NCBI GenBank assembly: GCA_008360955.1
Contig: LUCM01002247.1
Coordinates: 124,001 to 188,000, forward strand
DNA from: Fasciolopsis buskii
Lineage: Eukaryota; Platyhelminthes; Trematoda; Plagiorchiida; Fasciolidae
Direction: 5' to 3'
Length of the DNA: 64,000 nt
The notes beneath the pieces are model-generated. The model was not told the origin of the DNA, did not search any database, and saw only the letters and a list, made by a program, of their open reading frames with translations. Below are positions 12,869 to 27,193 of this stretch, piece after piece (within the stretch, counting starts at the first letter, position 1; the number at the start of each line of letters is the position of its first letter). The position numbers and the translations under genes were made by a program.

Positions 12869-15800
12869 AGGCAATATCGAAGGTTATACCTTGAAGGCTG
12901 CCTATTAACAGAAGCCCATGTTCTGCCAGTCGCCATAGCACAGAATTTCTGTCAGCCTTCTGCTGAAATATTTTCTATATCTATGGAAGATTTATGACTG
13001 TTCAGTAAGTTGTCTTTAAACAGTACGGTGCAATCGATGTTAAAATACGTTTGTAATGGGCAAGAGAGATACAACGCAGCTGAAAATTGTTTGTTGCATT
13101 TGTCTTCAGATCAAAATATATTTTAACAGGATAAAATCGGAGCTATGCGATGATAAAGATACATTTGTATGGATTCTTTCCTGCCCTTCATGATCCCATT
13201 GTGCGTTTGAACCGAAATATCCAGCCCGATATGTATATGTAAGAATAATGTTGTGTTGTGCAAAAGTGCGAAAACGTTCTACTGACCCATCTTTTCGGCG
13301 ACCGATATATCTGAGATTTTTGACCGCTGGATTTCATTAAGGTAGCTTTCACTGGTTTTATCACATCGGTATTTTTGATAACATGAATGCATCATTCAGG
13401 ATGCCGAGAACAAGGATCGAATCTCCCGGAAAATCTGTTATCTTATTTTCCACCTTTGTTCACTGGTTTCTTTGACAGGCTAACGTATATTTGTTTTGAT
13501 AAAACCAAACTACTTATCAGCTAAATTAAATCATGCAATCCACTAAGACCGTTCGGTATAGTCGTCGAATTACTGCAGTATAAGATAGATAGTTGGACCA
13601 TCGATATCCACTAGTCGCTATAACAAAAGTATCTTCTTCTTCATAAATACAAAGCCAAGTTCATCTAGTCATGAGATGTTTCCCAGTTATCCCACTCAGT
13701 GGAACAAACTTGAGTTTTCAAAACCTATTGTTTCTAACTCTTCATGTTAGTCCTTCATATTGTCCTTGGAAAATCCTGGACTGGAAATGGTTATTATGGA
13801 GATGATGAATATCACCTTTGAATAATGTTTCCATTCGTCATACTGATCGTCTCATCAATTATTGTGTGTGTGGACGTTGACTGCATAATTGGGACACGTT
13901 TAACGACTACTAGGCATCCTCTTGGTTGTTTGGGAAATGTTTTTGGTCCAAGGCATAAATGGTTCTTATTTCAAGATTTCTTTTTGCTCCTAACTATCTA
14001 AAATCAAAGTAGTATAATATCCAACTGATGAAAATAGAAAGCAAACTAGGAGAAATTCAAAGGTAAAGAATACTGCGTAGGATTAACCACATCTGTGCGG
14101 GCTTTCATTCACTCCACCTCCACAGAGTTGGGTTTTTTTTCTTGTTCGATACCTTTCGGTTGTCCTGATCGAAATAGGAGATCCACTGAGGGGACTCCAT
14201 CTCATATCCTCAATCAGCAAAATGCCAGGAGCCAGAGTGCTCTGTTCATTTTGCTCTTCCGATGAGACCAGATATTATGGTACACGCGTCATCTGGTTTA
14301 CGCTGACACATTGAAAACACTTATCACCGGGGCATTAATAATTCGACGAATACAGTTCAATTTTCACCTAGTTAGTTGTCTTCGCACAAGCGTACACACC
14401 TGATCATTTCAGGGTTATTTTGTACTTGCACGCAAGAGTTGAAGATAAGATCGATGGATTTTATCGAACTGAGCGAAGAAAAAACTCAATAGACAAAATA
14501 AGTTGACTAAAAGTGGATGAAAGTGAAGCAACCTAATGACCCTTTGAGTGTGACCATTATTCTCAAAATGTACAGTGAAGAAAACGCATAAGATATGGCA
14601 CGTATTTCGGACTACGGAAAAGTCTATTTTTCATGTCAAAAACAATCACTGTTCACTACTTTTATTACCAGTGGCATATGAAAAAGATCAGAAAACCGTA
14701 ACTTAGTGTATTTGCTTTCTTTTACGTTTTTAGTCTCTTCTTACCCACGTCTTTGTTTTCTTTTAACCCAGTTTTTCACTTTCTTCGGTTCTCCATCCTG
14801 CAGTTTTCGACAAGCTTAAGTGACTGTCATGTTTGATTTCAAGCTCGTGTAAAATATGGTGTATTCGCACTATTCTAGTTTGTTTTTCTATCTAACCCAC
14901 ATCTTTCAGGATGTCACGTTACACTAGGCTGCGGTTTCGATTGTTTCTTGTGGTCCGTATGGTGAATTGTGACGAGAATATGGACATAATTCAAGTCGAA
15001 CAGATTGTTTGATTGTTCATGTCCTATTGGGCTTGGCCCATTCTTTTGTTAGGTCGATTCGACCTCATTCGTGCGATCAACTCCACATCAAATTGTTCTG
15101 ATAATCGACTTGTTTGCCCAAGATACCAGATGTGGTCTAAATGTCAAATCAATCCTGGAAAAATTCTCAGTTTCCGAATAATTGGGTTCAATTTGTGATG
15201 ATTTTCTGGGTTGTTGTAGTTAACAAATGAAAAGAACAATTTCCTTGCCAATTAGATGGCGTGCCTTTTGTACATGGTATGAAGTTGCGGCTGTGCATCA
15301 CAAAATCTTACGGTTTTGCGAATCAAGAAGAAAAATTCGGGTTTGTGATAGCATGCATGTGCATGATGAAAACTCCCATTAGTGTGCGTGGGTGAGGCGC
15401 GGAACAGACGTGCCAAAATTATGGACGACTTGATACCGTCAAAATTACAAAGGGCATTCGGGATTTGTGTTTCTTCCAGCTTTTGTGGCGTATCCATTGT
15501 GGCTGATAAATGCCTCGACCGGCTAACGACAGAGATAATTTATTAAACCTTATTCTAATCAAAGACCCGTGATTTTCGAACAATTTGTAGAACGCGTTCC
15601 ACCGACTCAGTGGCTATTTTTGTCCGTGCGTAGTTTGTGCATACATAGTTCCTCGGAAACAAATGTTTCCAGTTGCAGGTATGTTTGAGAACAAGTAAAA
15701 GAAATGAGTTCCGATTGGTTTGCCAAAAATGCGCCTGAAGATTTGATAGTATCCACGCACTTATCAGCAAAATGAGACGTGATCGGAAGTGTCGAGAGGG

Positions 15801-16098
15801 TGTAAGTGAGAACGATTTGAAAAGCATCTATACAGTAAGGATAACCAATGCAGATTTTTCGAATCACTAAAACGTGTTAACTTTCGTAAATGTGAATGAA
15901 GAGGGTCAATGTTCAAAATCACCTGACGGCTCATTTGTTCGCTTGCTTCTGGTGGTTCTTTGAAGAACAGTTCCTGTTGCCTTTACTTTGCAAGCTTGCG
16001 TGCTTCTCCGAGATAGTAAAACAAATTACTGAGGGCTTCCGACGATGCTTTCGAAACACTCTTCAGTTTACTACGAGTCCATGCACAACGACGGACAT

Positions 16099-16120
16099 TA
16101 TAAATATATATATATATATA
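16099..16120. repeat. TA microsatellite
   Basis: About eight uninterrupted AT units flanked by near-matching bases. It is the source of the IYIYI stretch in the otherwise meaningless open frame that crosses it. Confidence 0.85.
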
Positions 16121-19100
16121 CCGTGCATACGGCAGAATGACCTTCTTTCATCGAGCAGCATTTCGCGAGGTAAGATTTTAGAAAAAATGCTATGCTCTGT
16201 CAAGGTTTTCTGCAGGTATCACTTGGTGCATCTGGACGAAAGCATTCTGGCTGCCAGCCGTCGTGTAGGCAAAAGCTGTGACTAAAATCATCAGCTCAAT
16301 CCAAGCAGTACTGCGATAGATCCTCCCATAAAGAGACTAGACGATAATGAGAAATCTTTAGTGAATCGTTAGACCATACGTTTCTCCGTGCAAAGTGAAT
16401 CAGCTCATTTTTGCGGACTTTTGGTGTAGATGAGTTGAATGAAGCACTAATTAACCCACAGCTTTAGATATAGTAAATTCTGCCGACCCATTCTGTCCGA
16501 GAACGCGTCATTCATTAATTTGGAACGCGATGACAGTTAGGTGGTTACCTATGATTTTGGAATAAATGGGTGAATTTTTAGTTGTGAACACGTTAATAAT
16601 CCTGGTATCAATGATCTCTACTGTTGTCTAAATTTTAGGCTACTTGGCGTTGAAAATTTCTCTTTCCAGTGGAATGGAAACAGAAAGAGGCGAATTTGGT
16701 TAACTTTCTTGTTAGTAAATCGTCCAAGTTGTCCTACAATTCGACGCAAAATTCTTACAATGCGGAAAACTGATTCGAAATTTCCCGATAAGTTGAATTG
16801 CTCGGTTTGGGTTGTGATCAGTTTTCGCTGCTATGGTAACGAGCACGAAATTGAAAACAAACAGGAGCCACTGCACGTAAGTGCGAGGGAAATTCACTTG
16901 ATGTTGTGGTGTAAAACACGAACAGCGGTCCATTCATAGTTATCGGTTCAGTTAATAACAGCTAAATAGTATGCAATATTTAAGACTTCATGGAAGGCAT
17001 CAGTTCGTTGCATTCAGTGAGTGGTATCAATTGAGAAAGGGACGTCAGATGCTAACAGACCATTGTTTGAACTGTATTAGATATGAAAACACGATTGAAA
17101 ATAATTCGTAGTAGTTAGAAATTTTGATTATCAGGGGAAGCCTTTTTCCAGCCAGGTTTACAATTGAATGATTGAGAACAACTGTCGACAGTCAAGTTTT
17201 GTTCTTATTCAAACATGTCCTGCAGACATGAATTGATTGGTGCTCGTTGTACGCAGTTAGATTACGAAAAAGTCACTCGGACAGATTTTGTGTTCAAATA
17301 ATTGATGCAAGTAACCAGCGAGATTCTTACGTACGATATGCGACCATCCGTTGTCTTGTTCCATTGTCTAATAAAGAACAAGTCTTGTTGAAGTTTCGGT
17401 TCGAGGTCGGGAAATTTGGACATTTGAGTTTGTCCGTCTATTTTATGGGCACTGAGAGTCTGATATTGGTTGGCCGAGTTTTTCCACCGGCCTAGCTTTT
17501 TGGACACTAAACTGCTTGCATGCGAAGTTATCACGTATTTTGTAAGCTCGTCGCGGAGGTTCACCCGCTCGCCTGCATTTTCTTCCACTTCTCCGGAAAC
17601 TTTTGTCACGGAAAAAGAAGGAAAGATTTCAAACACCAACACGTTCACCCATTGAACCGTTCTCAGAAAAAAAAACTGTAAATAAGTCTCATATATATTG
17701 ATTTATCCATTGAGAAGCAAATGAAACACTTTTGCATCTATAAATTGATTGCTAGCTGGTTCATTTGTTGTGGTTTTGGCTGAAATGACTTCGCTGAAAA
17801 TCAATTCATATGCGCTATGTGCCTCAACAGAAGTGATTTTACTTGTCACGAATGGCATAAAATTTGGCCCAAGAAACCAAATGTAGATTGGTTTAGAACT
17901 TTAGGGACCGTCAACCGAATAAATAGGGTACACAGACGAAACTGATAACACACGTGCAAACTTATCTATTCGGCTCACTATCCCCAGCCTGTATAAACGT
18001 GTTGGTCGGTCCATCCAGTTTTGCTGATTCATTTACTCGCACACACAAGGTACATCCCAACAGTCTATCTTTTTGGCCGTTCTGTGCCAGACATAATATC
18101 GATTTTGCCGTTTGAGATGGCGCAATCGTTTAAAAAGCACTGTCCGTCGAACTCACCTGGAATACCAAAAAACTTGATACGAACAGGGAATCACGTATCG
18201 AGCGCACCGTAATCGGTCGATAGTTTAGTGTTAAACTTCCTAGAATTTTTACCCTTGATGATGATTACTGTGTTTTTCATGTGACTAGAGAGAAGAGTCA
18301 ATTGCTTGTTACATTATGAGTTTTATGTGTAATGAATAGCTAGCATTTGCAATTTCGTTTAGGGAATCCATGTAGTTAAGCAGTTCATTAAAAATCCACT
18401 GAATTTGTGCTCTCATCAACGGCTTCGAATCAAGACAATTCGGGTATTAGTGTGAAAAGAATCCCACGTTTCACGGGAAACAACATAAACTTCCGTTGGT
18501 TATCGTTTTGATGTCAGGAAGAAAATCACATTTCACAACAATGTGTATTGATGACTACGTTTGCAAAGATAGTCGAATGATTTCACTGCGTATAAGTTCT
18601 AGATTTTTCTCATCTTTGAATAAGGAATGGTCTGCCAGGTTGTTATTGCGAACAGAAATGACTGATGTTAATGGAGACGGGTCATGTTTCTACCTTGGCA
18701 ACAGTTAGCAGTAGTGGTAAGAGTGAACAATATGGTCTTTAACCAGTTATTTGTTGACTTTCGGGTCACCGAGATCTATGTGGCTACGATAGACAGACAA
18801 TAAAATGATCAATTCTTATGACATGGCTGACAATACATGACAAAGCTCTCGGTACTTATTTATATCGTGTAGTAATGGGCTAATTTTGGATAGAAAACTG
18901 GACTTGTCTCTGAAAACAAACAAATTCGGAAAATGTTCATTTCTTAAAGCACACTGTGTGGTGCGGTCAAAGTGGTGAGTGGGTCGATCAGCCACCATTT
19001 CTCACGTTATGAGCCAGAGGGACTTTGTTGTCCAAATAACCTAATATTTGATGTGAACAAGTGGATCAATGGTTAATTTATTTCGTTAAATTTTTATCCT

Positions 19101-20370
19101 CTGGTCAATTCTTTAAACACTGAAACTACCACGTCAATAATATGGACTCTTCTTGGGGTTTTCCATCGGGCTTGTGACTTTCAGTACAACGGAGCACTGG
19201 ACGTTACCTTTTTAAGGGATGCGAAATTTTGTTAAGCGTTTTGAACACGGTCCTCCTATGACATATCAGTTGAGAACCCAACTTGTATCCAGCTTGGTCT
19301 TTTAGGAATATTGGTGCCCAAAAGCTAGTGAATCTAGACTTAACCATGAAATGGGGAGCTATTCGGCAGGTTAATCAATTTTCTAGAACAACTGTCAACT
19401 GACTATAGTGAACCCTGAAGTGTCCGCTATCTGAATTCTATAAAATGATTGCCTCTATTTAATTACAACCCGGATCATCAAATGAGATATAATCTAATCA
19501 TTTTGTTTATCAGGTAAATTTAAATGAGCATTTTCCGCTAAAACGATTTGTTCACGAGCTTCAACATACTAAACACTAGTCAACAGAATAGTTCGAGTGC
19601 CAACGTGAAAATACTGCCGATAGAAAGCTTGACATTGAACATTTTTGTTGCCTTGTTCATATACATTTGCGTTTGTACAATGTTGCGCTAAAGAGTAGGG
19701 CTTTTAAGGATAACTTGGAATGATAATTGGGACAAAATTATCTTGTCTTTATTTGATGATATTTCCCTCTGCAAAGCACGCTAAGTGGAATCTCACAAAG
19801 TACCACAAACGTGGGATTTTGTTTTACTGCACAGCATTAGATGTGATTTGATATGAACCATCAAAGTTTGGAAGTAGTTTGGTCTCAAATTATTGAAGAA
19901 TCAAACAAAATTAGTTTTGTTTGCTCTCTACTGGTCCGTCGTGAAAATAACAATACGAATGCCCAAAGAACCGTGTACAAATGATTTTGAGTTGATCGTC
20001 CGGTGGAATTAATTTCTGCTGACTGTATTTCACTTCCAACAAAAGCAGTTCTTAATTAGCTTGGAATTTTCTGATTAAAATACTTCACTCACTTGTGCAA
20101 TGTCGATTGAGAGAGTGGCTTCTTTGATTAGGTTATCTACTTCTTACATTAATAATACTCTCCTAGGATGAATCTACTAACCTTTGTTTCCAATGATATG
20201 GTCCCTGCTAAACCGGACTAGACTTCAGTTTCCATGTTCAGATAAATTTACTTCCCAAAACATTTCGTGCTTAATCAGCAATTCGTGACTGGGCATACAC
20301 CAAGTGTTAATGGATGTGGATCTTTATACATTTTCCGTTTATGTCGTTATTAAGAGATCGAAAAGCGATT

Positions 20371-20372
20371 AC

Positions 20373-20407
<35 letters not shown>

Positions 20408-20408
20408 T
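20371..20408. repeat. AT microsatellite
   Basis: Two AT tracts separated by one C: a short tract at 20373-20381 and a longer one of about 13 units to 20408, then a GGATATGGATAT tail. It is likely polymorphic. Confidence 0.9.
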
Positions 20409-22697
20409 GGATATGGATATCTTGTTATTGCACCATTATTTTGTACAAAAACGAAGCAAACGTGGGCAAGAATTCGACACGGAATCATCATGAAGCTTAG
20501 AGCCAGCTTCATCGATTAGGCAAAAGATTACTGTGAGAGCTTGAAACCTCTACCACACTTATGCTGAACTATTCTGAGTTGTGATGTCTGTTTTTAGAGT
20601 ACTCTTGTTAGGTTGAAAGTAGCCGGAACTTGCAACTTGATCGCGCGATCAATACATTGAATACAACCAATAACATCCCAGTGATAGGCACTTATATTCG
20701 TTACTGTCCCCAACCATATTAAATTAACCAGAAGAAGAGGGAGGTAATATGTTCTCACAGGAGGAAATTAACGAAGTCACGATAAAATGGAGTTAGAACG
20801 TGATTTGTAACACCATGGAGGACCTAGCACAGTCCCGTTAGACGTTTCTGATTGTGATTATTTGCGAAGCCCGCATCATTTAGCTGCAGTCTGCTCGAAT
20901 TTTACCATCTATGTCAGTTGATCATAAAACGTTATTTTTTGTGTGAATTAGCAGCGTTTTACTAGCAAGGAAAATTCGGAAATATTTCTGGTGTTTCCTG
21001 TATGGCAAAAGGCCTGTCGATAACATGTGACAAGATTCACCAATCCATTCAGATTGGCAATCATTGTTGAAAAATAGAGTGTTTACACCTGGGTTGTCAA
21101 ATATTTTGTCACCAGACTAATCCCAGTTTGTTTTTGACTAAAATTTCACGATTCTATCTTATGATCGTAGCCAGTCTGTTGCACATACGACGTGACGTGG
21201 TTGTTGTGAGAGTGGCCGTCTTTTTTCTTTCACTTTTCTTTTTTGAACTGTAATCAAAAAATGCTTTCACGAAATGATTTTCCAGTCAGAGCTTTTGGAG
21301 GTTTTTTTCTCTAGGCGAATAATTATAGAGATGCAAAACTGCAAATTGCATGCAGTGAGATTGGACTGACATGGAATTTAAACACGGGGTGCTGGTAATG
21401 GAGGGGGGGTGTAACCAAAATCTGCTTGGACCACAAGACGAATGCTTGCTATTTAATCATTATTTTTATTGGTTTTGGAAAAAATGTTTTTTTGATTCCA
21501 TAATTATTAGTTTGACCATTACTGAGGTAAGCAAGTTTCGCTGACAGTTCACCCAACAGATTGTTAGGATGGATATGTGTATGCTGATTCTACAGTCGTG
21601 TAAAAAAGCGTTTACTGTGCCCTTCTGGATTTCTTTGCTTACAGTCCCTTCCGTTTATGATTTATACTCTTATTTATAGTAAAATTCCATAGAAAACTCT
21701 GCACTAAGTTGCCGCCAGATGGATTAGAATTCAACAAAAGTGCACAGCTGTCCAGATTCTATTGCGGTATCATAAAATCCGAAATGCCGTGAAATTCGAT
21801 TGCAAATGAACTTAGTTTTCAATCGACAGGCCACTAAGTGCGTAGAGTAAATTGTATGCTTGCATCATATTTATGACTTCATCCCCTCAGCTGCCCTTCC
21901 TGCTTTTAAGTAATGCCTCTTCATAAAGATGTGCCCTATTGGAACTGCAGCATATGTTTTGATTTTGTCGTTCACAATCTTAGTGTTTGCACGAAATACA
22001 CCAGAATCAATTATCATTTTGCCCGGGGTGGTTTGTTTGGGGATCGTACGTTTTTTCACCTTCGGTCACTTTTCGCGCAAATCGAATTATAAGCAATCTG
22101 ATGGTGCATAATCGAGATCAAATAGAGAGCATAATGTCGGTTGCAATTGAAAGGAATGGGTCTGTTGCATGCATCACTTTGCAAATGCTTGATATCTAAC
22201 TGCCCCGTACAGGGAGAACAATTGCCACACGCAAAGGGTTGCAAATTCGTGTAGAGACAATTTCAACACTCACCTACTGATCGACTTGCTGATCTTTTGG
22301 GCTACACCCTCGGGGTGTGTGAGTGTGCGTTTAGTCATTTATCATACAAGTATGAATTGGTTTTTTAGTCGGCCACATTCCTAACATGTTGAAACTACAA
22401 AAACGAATCTTGTTCCCCTGGAATCAGTTCATTCTTCGCGCGTTTAGAACTGCGCGAAAGTTTGTTTAGCGTGACCGATCTGATTGATCCCATTGTGCTC
22501 TACCTGTACATGGATCCAGGTTTTTCGGATTCTTTATTTTGTCACTGTGCTTGCTGTGCTTTATAAGAACACAATAAAAAAAAGTGACAGTCTCCTGTAT
22601 CGGCACGCAGTTCGAAGTGAATCATGGACCACACGAATTATAATCTAGCAAATGGATCTCACGTACTGCTTTTGTAAATGCATCCAGAATTTATGCA

Positions 22698-22720
22698 TGT
22701 GTGTGTGCGTGTGTGCGTGT
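22698..22720. repeat. GT/GC-interrupted GT microsatellite
   Basis: GT units interrupted twice by C (GTGTGCGTGTGTGCGTGT). It is intronic. Confidence 0.8.
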
Positions 22721-24434
22721 ATTCGTGTCGAATTACGCATACGTATTTGCGACGCTTATATTGCACATCGGCGAATCGTGTGGACAGCCTTTAACGATAG
22801 CTCTTTCAGAGAAGATGTCAAATACGAAAGTGGATGGCGGCGCAAAAGTTGGTATCGCAAAGCGAAATTCGTAGTCTCACCAAACCACGTCATAATTTGG
22901 TCCTAGTTGTCAAATCGGAACGATCTGGAAAAGTTTTCGAAGCATATATCTCAGTATAATAGATGATTTGAAGATGAAGAAATGATTGATGAAATAAATG
23001 GTTTTTTCGTTATCCTATTTTCGAAGATAAGTTTCAGACGGGTTTTCTCATGATCGAAGTGTTGGTACAAAGTGGAACTGTGTTGGGACCAATTTTGTAA
23101 TCGCATTGTACACTTCATAGGCACATGTGTTCATCCAGTACATAGTGCCGTCAGCTGAAGTGATAACGGACCGGCTTTTTGGTTTATCAAGAGCAATCAT
23201 TTCCAAGTAGTTCGCAATCAAAGTACATTCTTTCTTAATTACGGAACAAAATCCCAATCGGATTTGGTGTACTAAAGACGCAGAATATAATGGAATCAAA
23301 AATTGTTTTCCGTCACCTATCGACGTAGTTTATATTGATGTACACGGAATGAAAGGTGATTTTTTCTTGAATCTATTGAATGTTTGGTGCTTTCTTCATC
23401 TCTGATAATGTGGTACACATGATTCAACAGTGCGCTTACGAGCAGGTGATTGGGACTATCTGCAAGGCCTATTTAAACGGTCAAATAGGACCACTTCTAG
23501 TGACATAAAAATTATGCGACACTATACCACGAGTGAAACAGGCGTGCCGCCAACAATAAGAGCGAATCGGCAGGTATCATACTGATCCAAATAATGGTTG
23601 TTCTCGTCCCGGGGGTTAGATAAAAACCTACACATAAGTGTCACGTACATCCTGTCATCGTTTGTGTTTTCTATTAGCCAAAAGGTGGGGGCTTGCAATC
23701 ATGTTAGCCTGTACGACCCATTCGTTCGCATCGACGTGGCATATTTTCATTCAGACCATTGCCTTAGAAACTGTGTTAATTAGAACAGTTATGAGAAATT
23801 TAAACGAAAGTCTTCATTTTGATGTTTGCAGCTGATTGTTTTAACGATTGGTTATTAAATTGTTTTACATTTTTCCACTATTTACCACCAACTGAATGAA
23901 GTCACTCGAGTTCTGGGCCCCAAAAAACTTCTTTAGTTCTTTTGAAACGGTATTCGTGTGCAAGTTTTACGCGGACACAGACGACGTTCGTATCCAGGTG
24001 AAATTCACGTCTTATCTGCGCTTTCAGGTATTCCAAGACAAGAAAATTGTCGCCAAATATGACATTTTTCATGAAAGAAAGTAACTGTAAAAACAATACT
24101 GCACGTAATATTGATGGTTGCAAATGTCATATTATGAAAACCGTTAAGTCCGGTTTCTTGTGTTTTTCCTTCGTTATATTTTGCAACTAAAATTTCCGGC
24201 ATATTCACTTAAAAATCTAAATTCCTATATATTTTTACAACACTTCAAATTGTGCTTCAATTTGCTTGTTCATCGCCCAGCAAGATTTACCAATGCTAGG
24301 CCGATCATGCTCAACTGAAAAAGTTCGCCTTTGATCGGTGTTCTTCCGTGTTCCGTGCAGTTTTCTATCCGTGCAATTTGTTTTATTCATGACATTTGTC
24401 CTTAGCTCCGATCGTCCAATTGACAATCGTATAA

Positions 24435-24460
24435 TGTGTGTGTGTGTGTGTGTGTGTGTG
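24435..24460. repeat. TG microsatellite, 13 units
   Basis: Thirteen perfect TG units directly after ATAA. It is the cleanest dinucleotide repeat in this intron and a likely polymorphic marker. Confidence 0.95.
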
Positions 24461-27193
24461 GTAATGGCTTAGTCGGAGTGCTACGGTAAATTTTTACCTT
24501 CCATGAAATGTTTCGTTCAATCAATCGGGAAGAAACACATTTTACTCCGTGTGTTTATTTCGGGGTTTCCGCTCGATGATGTCTTATTCCTGTTTGCAAG
24601 CGAGGAGTCATTTAACACCTCAATGTAAACAGATTTCCAATGACGTTTACACGGGATTGTTGACATTGACCTCTAATGTGTCTGACTCATTGGCATTTTG
24701 GCCACAGTTTTTCCAGTCAGTCGTTATGTCCATCATTGACGTTTTCCGGTGGATCACCAGTCCCGTGTGAAGGTGCTTTCAGCAAAGTTACATTATATGT
24801 ACGGCTGCTTCCTACGATAGTCTCACTGATGATTCAACAAGGGAATAAGCGGTGCACGTATCCTAGATAGGACAATAATAGAAAAATTGGTTGTATGCTC
24901 CCGGAAATGTTTTGCTCCCATTCGCCTGTTTATAACAAACTAGTTTCCCCGAAACCAAAATTTCGACGCTGCGTGTTCACGTTTCGCAGGTTTGCTTTGC
25001 CAGACCAACGAAAATCTTTTAACAAATCAACTGATCATTCTAAAATGAACTCATCGTCTGTGCACATTGCTAGTGGTTCATACGGGGTGGCAATGCCACG
25101 TCGATAGAATTTACCAAACTGGGAGATTCGTGAGTTCTGCTCCTGCGATCATGCGTCGTTAGCCATTGGCATGAATTGTATGGCTCATTCTAACTCGGCC
25201 TAACCAGAAAGATCCGCTGAATTTTCCTTAATATTATTGGACGGGAATCAGTTTGTTAGCACTCGATGTTTGCCTAAAAGTTTGCTAATGTTTGTGCATA
25301 AAATCGATCGTTCAGCATGTGAACCTCACGTTCTGGGGATTGCGAACTTAATTGAATTTATATGGACTAATCTCGACTGTTCCAAATAATGATTGTATAT
25401 CGCTGGTGATTGTATTTCACCACAGCGAGAGTCCTGAGAAAACAGGATTGACTGAATGGTTATTTGTATTTGATCTAAAGCAGTCGCATTTGTTTGAGAC
25501 GAAATTACCATTTTCGTACACAGTTACTTCGATTCCGCATATCCTAAAAGCATGATCTGCACTGACTTTTCCAGCTAGTCAAGTGTCGGTTCAGATATCC
25601 TCATCATCGGAATGCATGGGGTTTTTCAATTCTATTTTAACCCACTTTTGTTTACTTTGATCATGGTTTCCGTGCTTCTAGCATGCAAAAGCAAAAGCGT
25701 TCTTTTGTGCCTTATGGTTATTTTTGCCCGTATAAAATACTTCACATCTGTCGCGTTTTGGGAAAGTTCCTAGTGAAACTTTTTCAATGCATCACAGCTG
25801 GGGAAAAAATTTCTCACCTGTTAAATCGATCCAGATAAGTTTTTGGAGAACCCATGATCGTTCATCTGTGCGAATCAAATCCCAAATATCCCCTCAGCAG
25901 TGCTATACAGACGGTAAACGATGCGGTTAAAATCGTTTAAAATAGTTAAAACTGAAATGGATATACGTGTTTAGAATCAGTCAGAAGTTGTTTGTTAGTG
26001 AATATGCCTAACTTTCGGTATGTGTCATCCAATTTCAAAAGCACATAGATAATGCCTGAAGAATCCAAATTTCAGGCTGCTCACTAAATTATGTGAAAGT
26101 AGCCATTTTGCAGGCTTTTTAGTGGAGGATAAAATCCCACGAAATTCCCCACCTATTCTTCCAAAATCACAACATTAATAAACTTCCAACTGTCCAGAAA
26201 TCTCCAAGGTGCACATTGCGATACAAGTTGACAAACAAATTGATTATCAGTGGTTCATACTCATGTCATTATGTGACAGTGCATTAGGAAAATTACCGCG
26301 GACTGGACCGATTAGATAAATAAATCGATGGAAAGAAATCATCGGTGTTCCATGTACAAAATGGGAAACGGTGAGACGTGAAGTGTCAACTACTGCTCGT
26401 TGTAAGGTTTAGTTGGCGGTAGAGGTTGGACCAAAAATTCTAAGATGAACTGCATTTTGGTTTGGAGCCCAGAATGGAGCATTGTGAAAAGAGATTACGA
26501 GAGCTTCCACTGTGTTCGAGAGACGAAACTTTACCAAGATAAGCTGGTATCTCCAGACCCCAACTGGGTAGCAAAATGGTTGCCTCATTTCTGCAGTGTG
26601 AATAATCTGTGCTAGATGTGAATCCACTGCGTTGTTAATTAGCCTAATTATTATAGTGTTCAACCATGCGAAGTGGTCTTCACTGATGCGTGTAGTCAAG
26701 TACCTGATCACTCGACCAATTTAGATTGTTTCACGAGATCATGTGAATGAGTGGGCATAAAAATAAGGTATACTCCATTAATCGTGCAATCTTGATTTTC
26801 TATTTCTTTTACTCTTATTTAAATATAAAATATTGATCACTGAACTTGGCATTTGATAACCAAAGTTTCTTCGTGGTAACAAAATATGTACCACCTAACG
26901 CCGAGTGTAGAGCTGAATGCGTAATTGGAAACCACCAGTCTGGTCTGTGATCGACACTTTTTCTGTGTGGACAATTATGCAAATTCCAAATTTATGTTGT
27001 TTGCTCATCAATCAGCACGATAAAGACAACCTTCTCAATTCCGATCGATATCTCCGGCAAGTGAAATATGGGAAATATAATGAGATTTTCATTAAACTTT
27101 ATAAATTCAATCAGCCCTTTTATAAAATCTTGACAGGGGACTGCTGTTTTCGGAATGTTTCCATCAATTGTTGTTTTCCCATTATTTTTACAG

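Larger units (their letters stand above)
10572..27193 (+). other. 16.6-kb intron inside SAM1
   Basis: This is a GT-AG intron, GTAGGT at 10572 and TTTTTACAG ending at 27193, in phase 2. It splits a Ser codon (AG+T) within SAM1. I saw no credible coding exon or nested gene. It holds a CT run (12139-12157), TA/CA-type microsatellites at 12840-12868, 16099-16120, 20371-20408, 22698-22720 and 24435-24460, and otherwise featureless AT-rich sequence. The longest frame (15896-16285, 129 codons) contains a translated TA microsatellite and has no recognisable motif. Confidence 0.85.

Noticed and set aside
15896..16285. 129-codon frame as a nested gene
   Set aside because: It runs through a TA microsatellite, shows no domain, and a frame of this length is expected by chance in a window this size.
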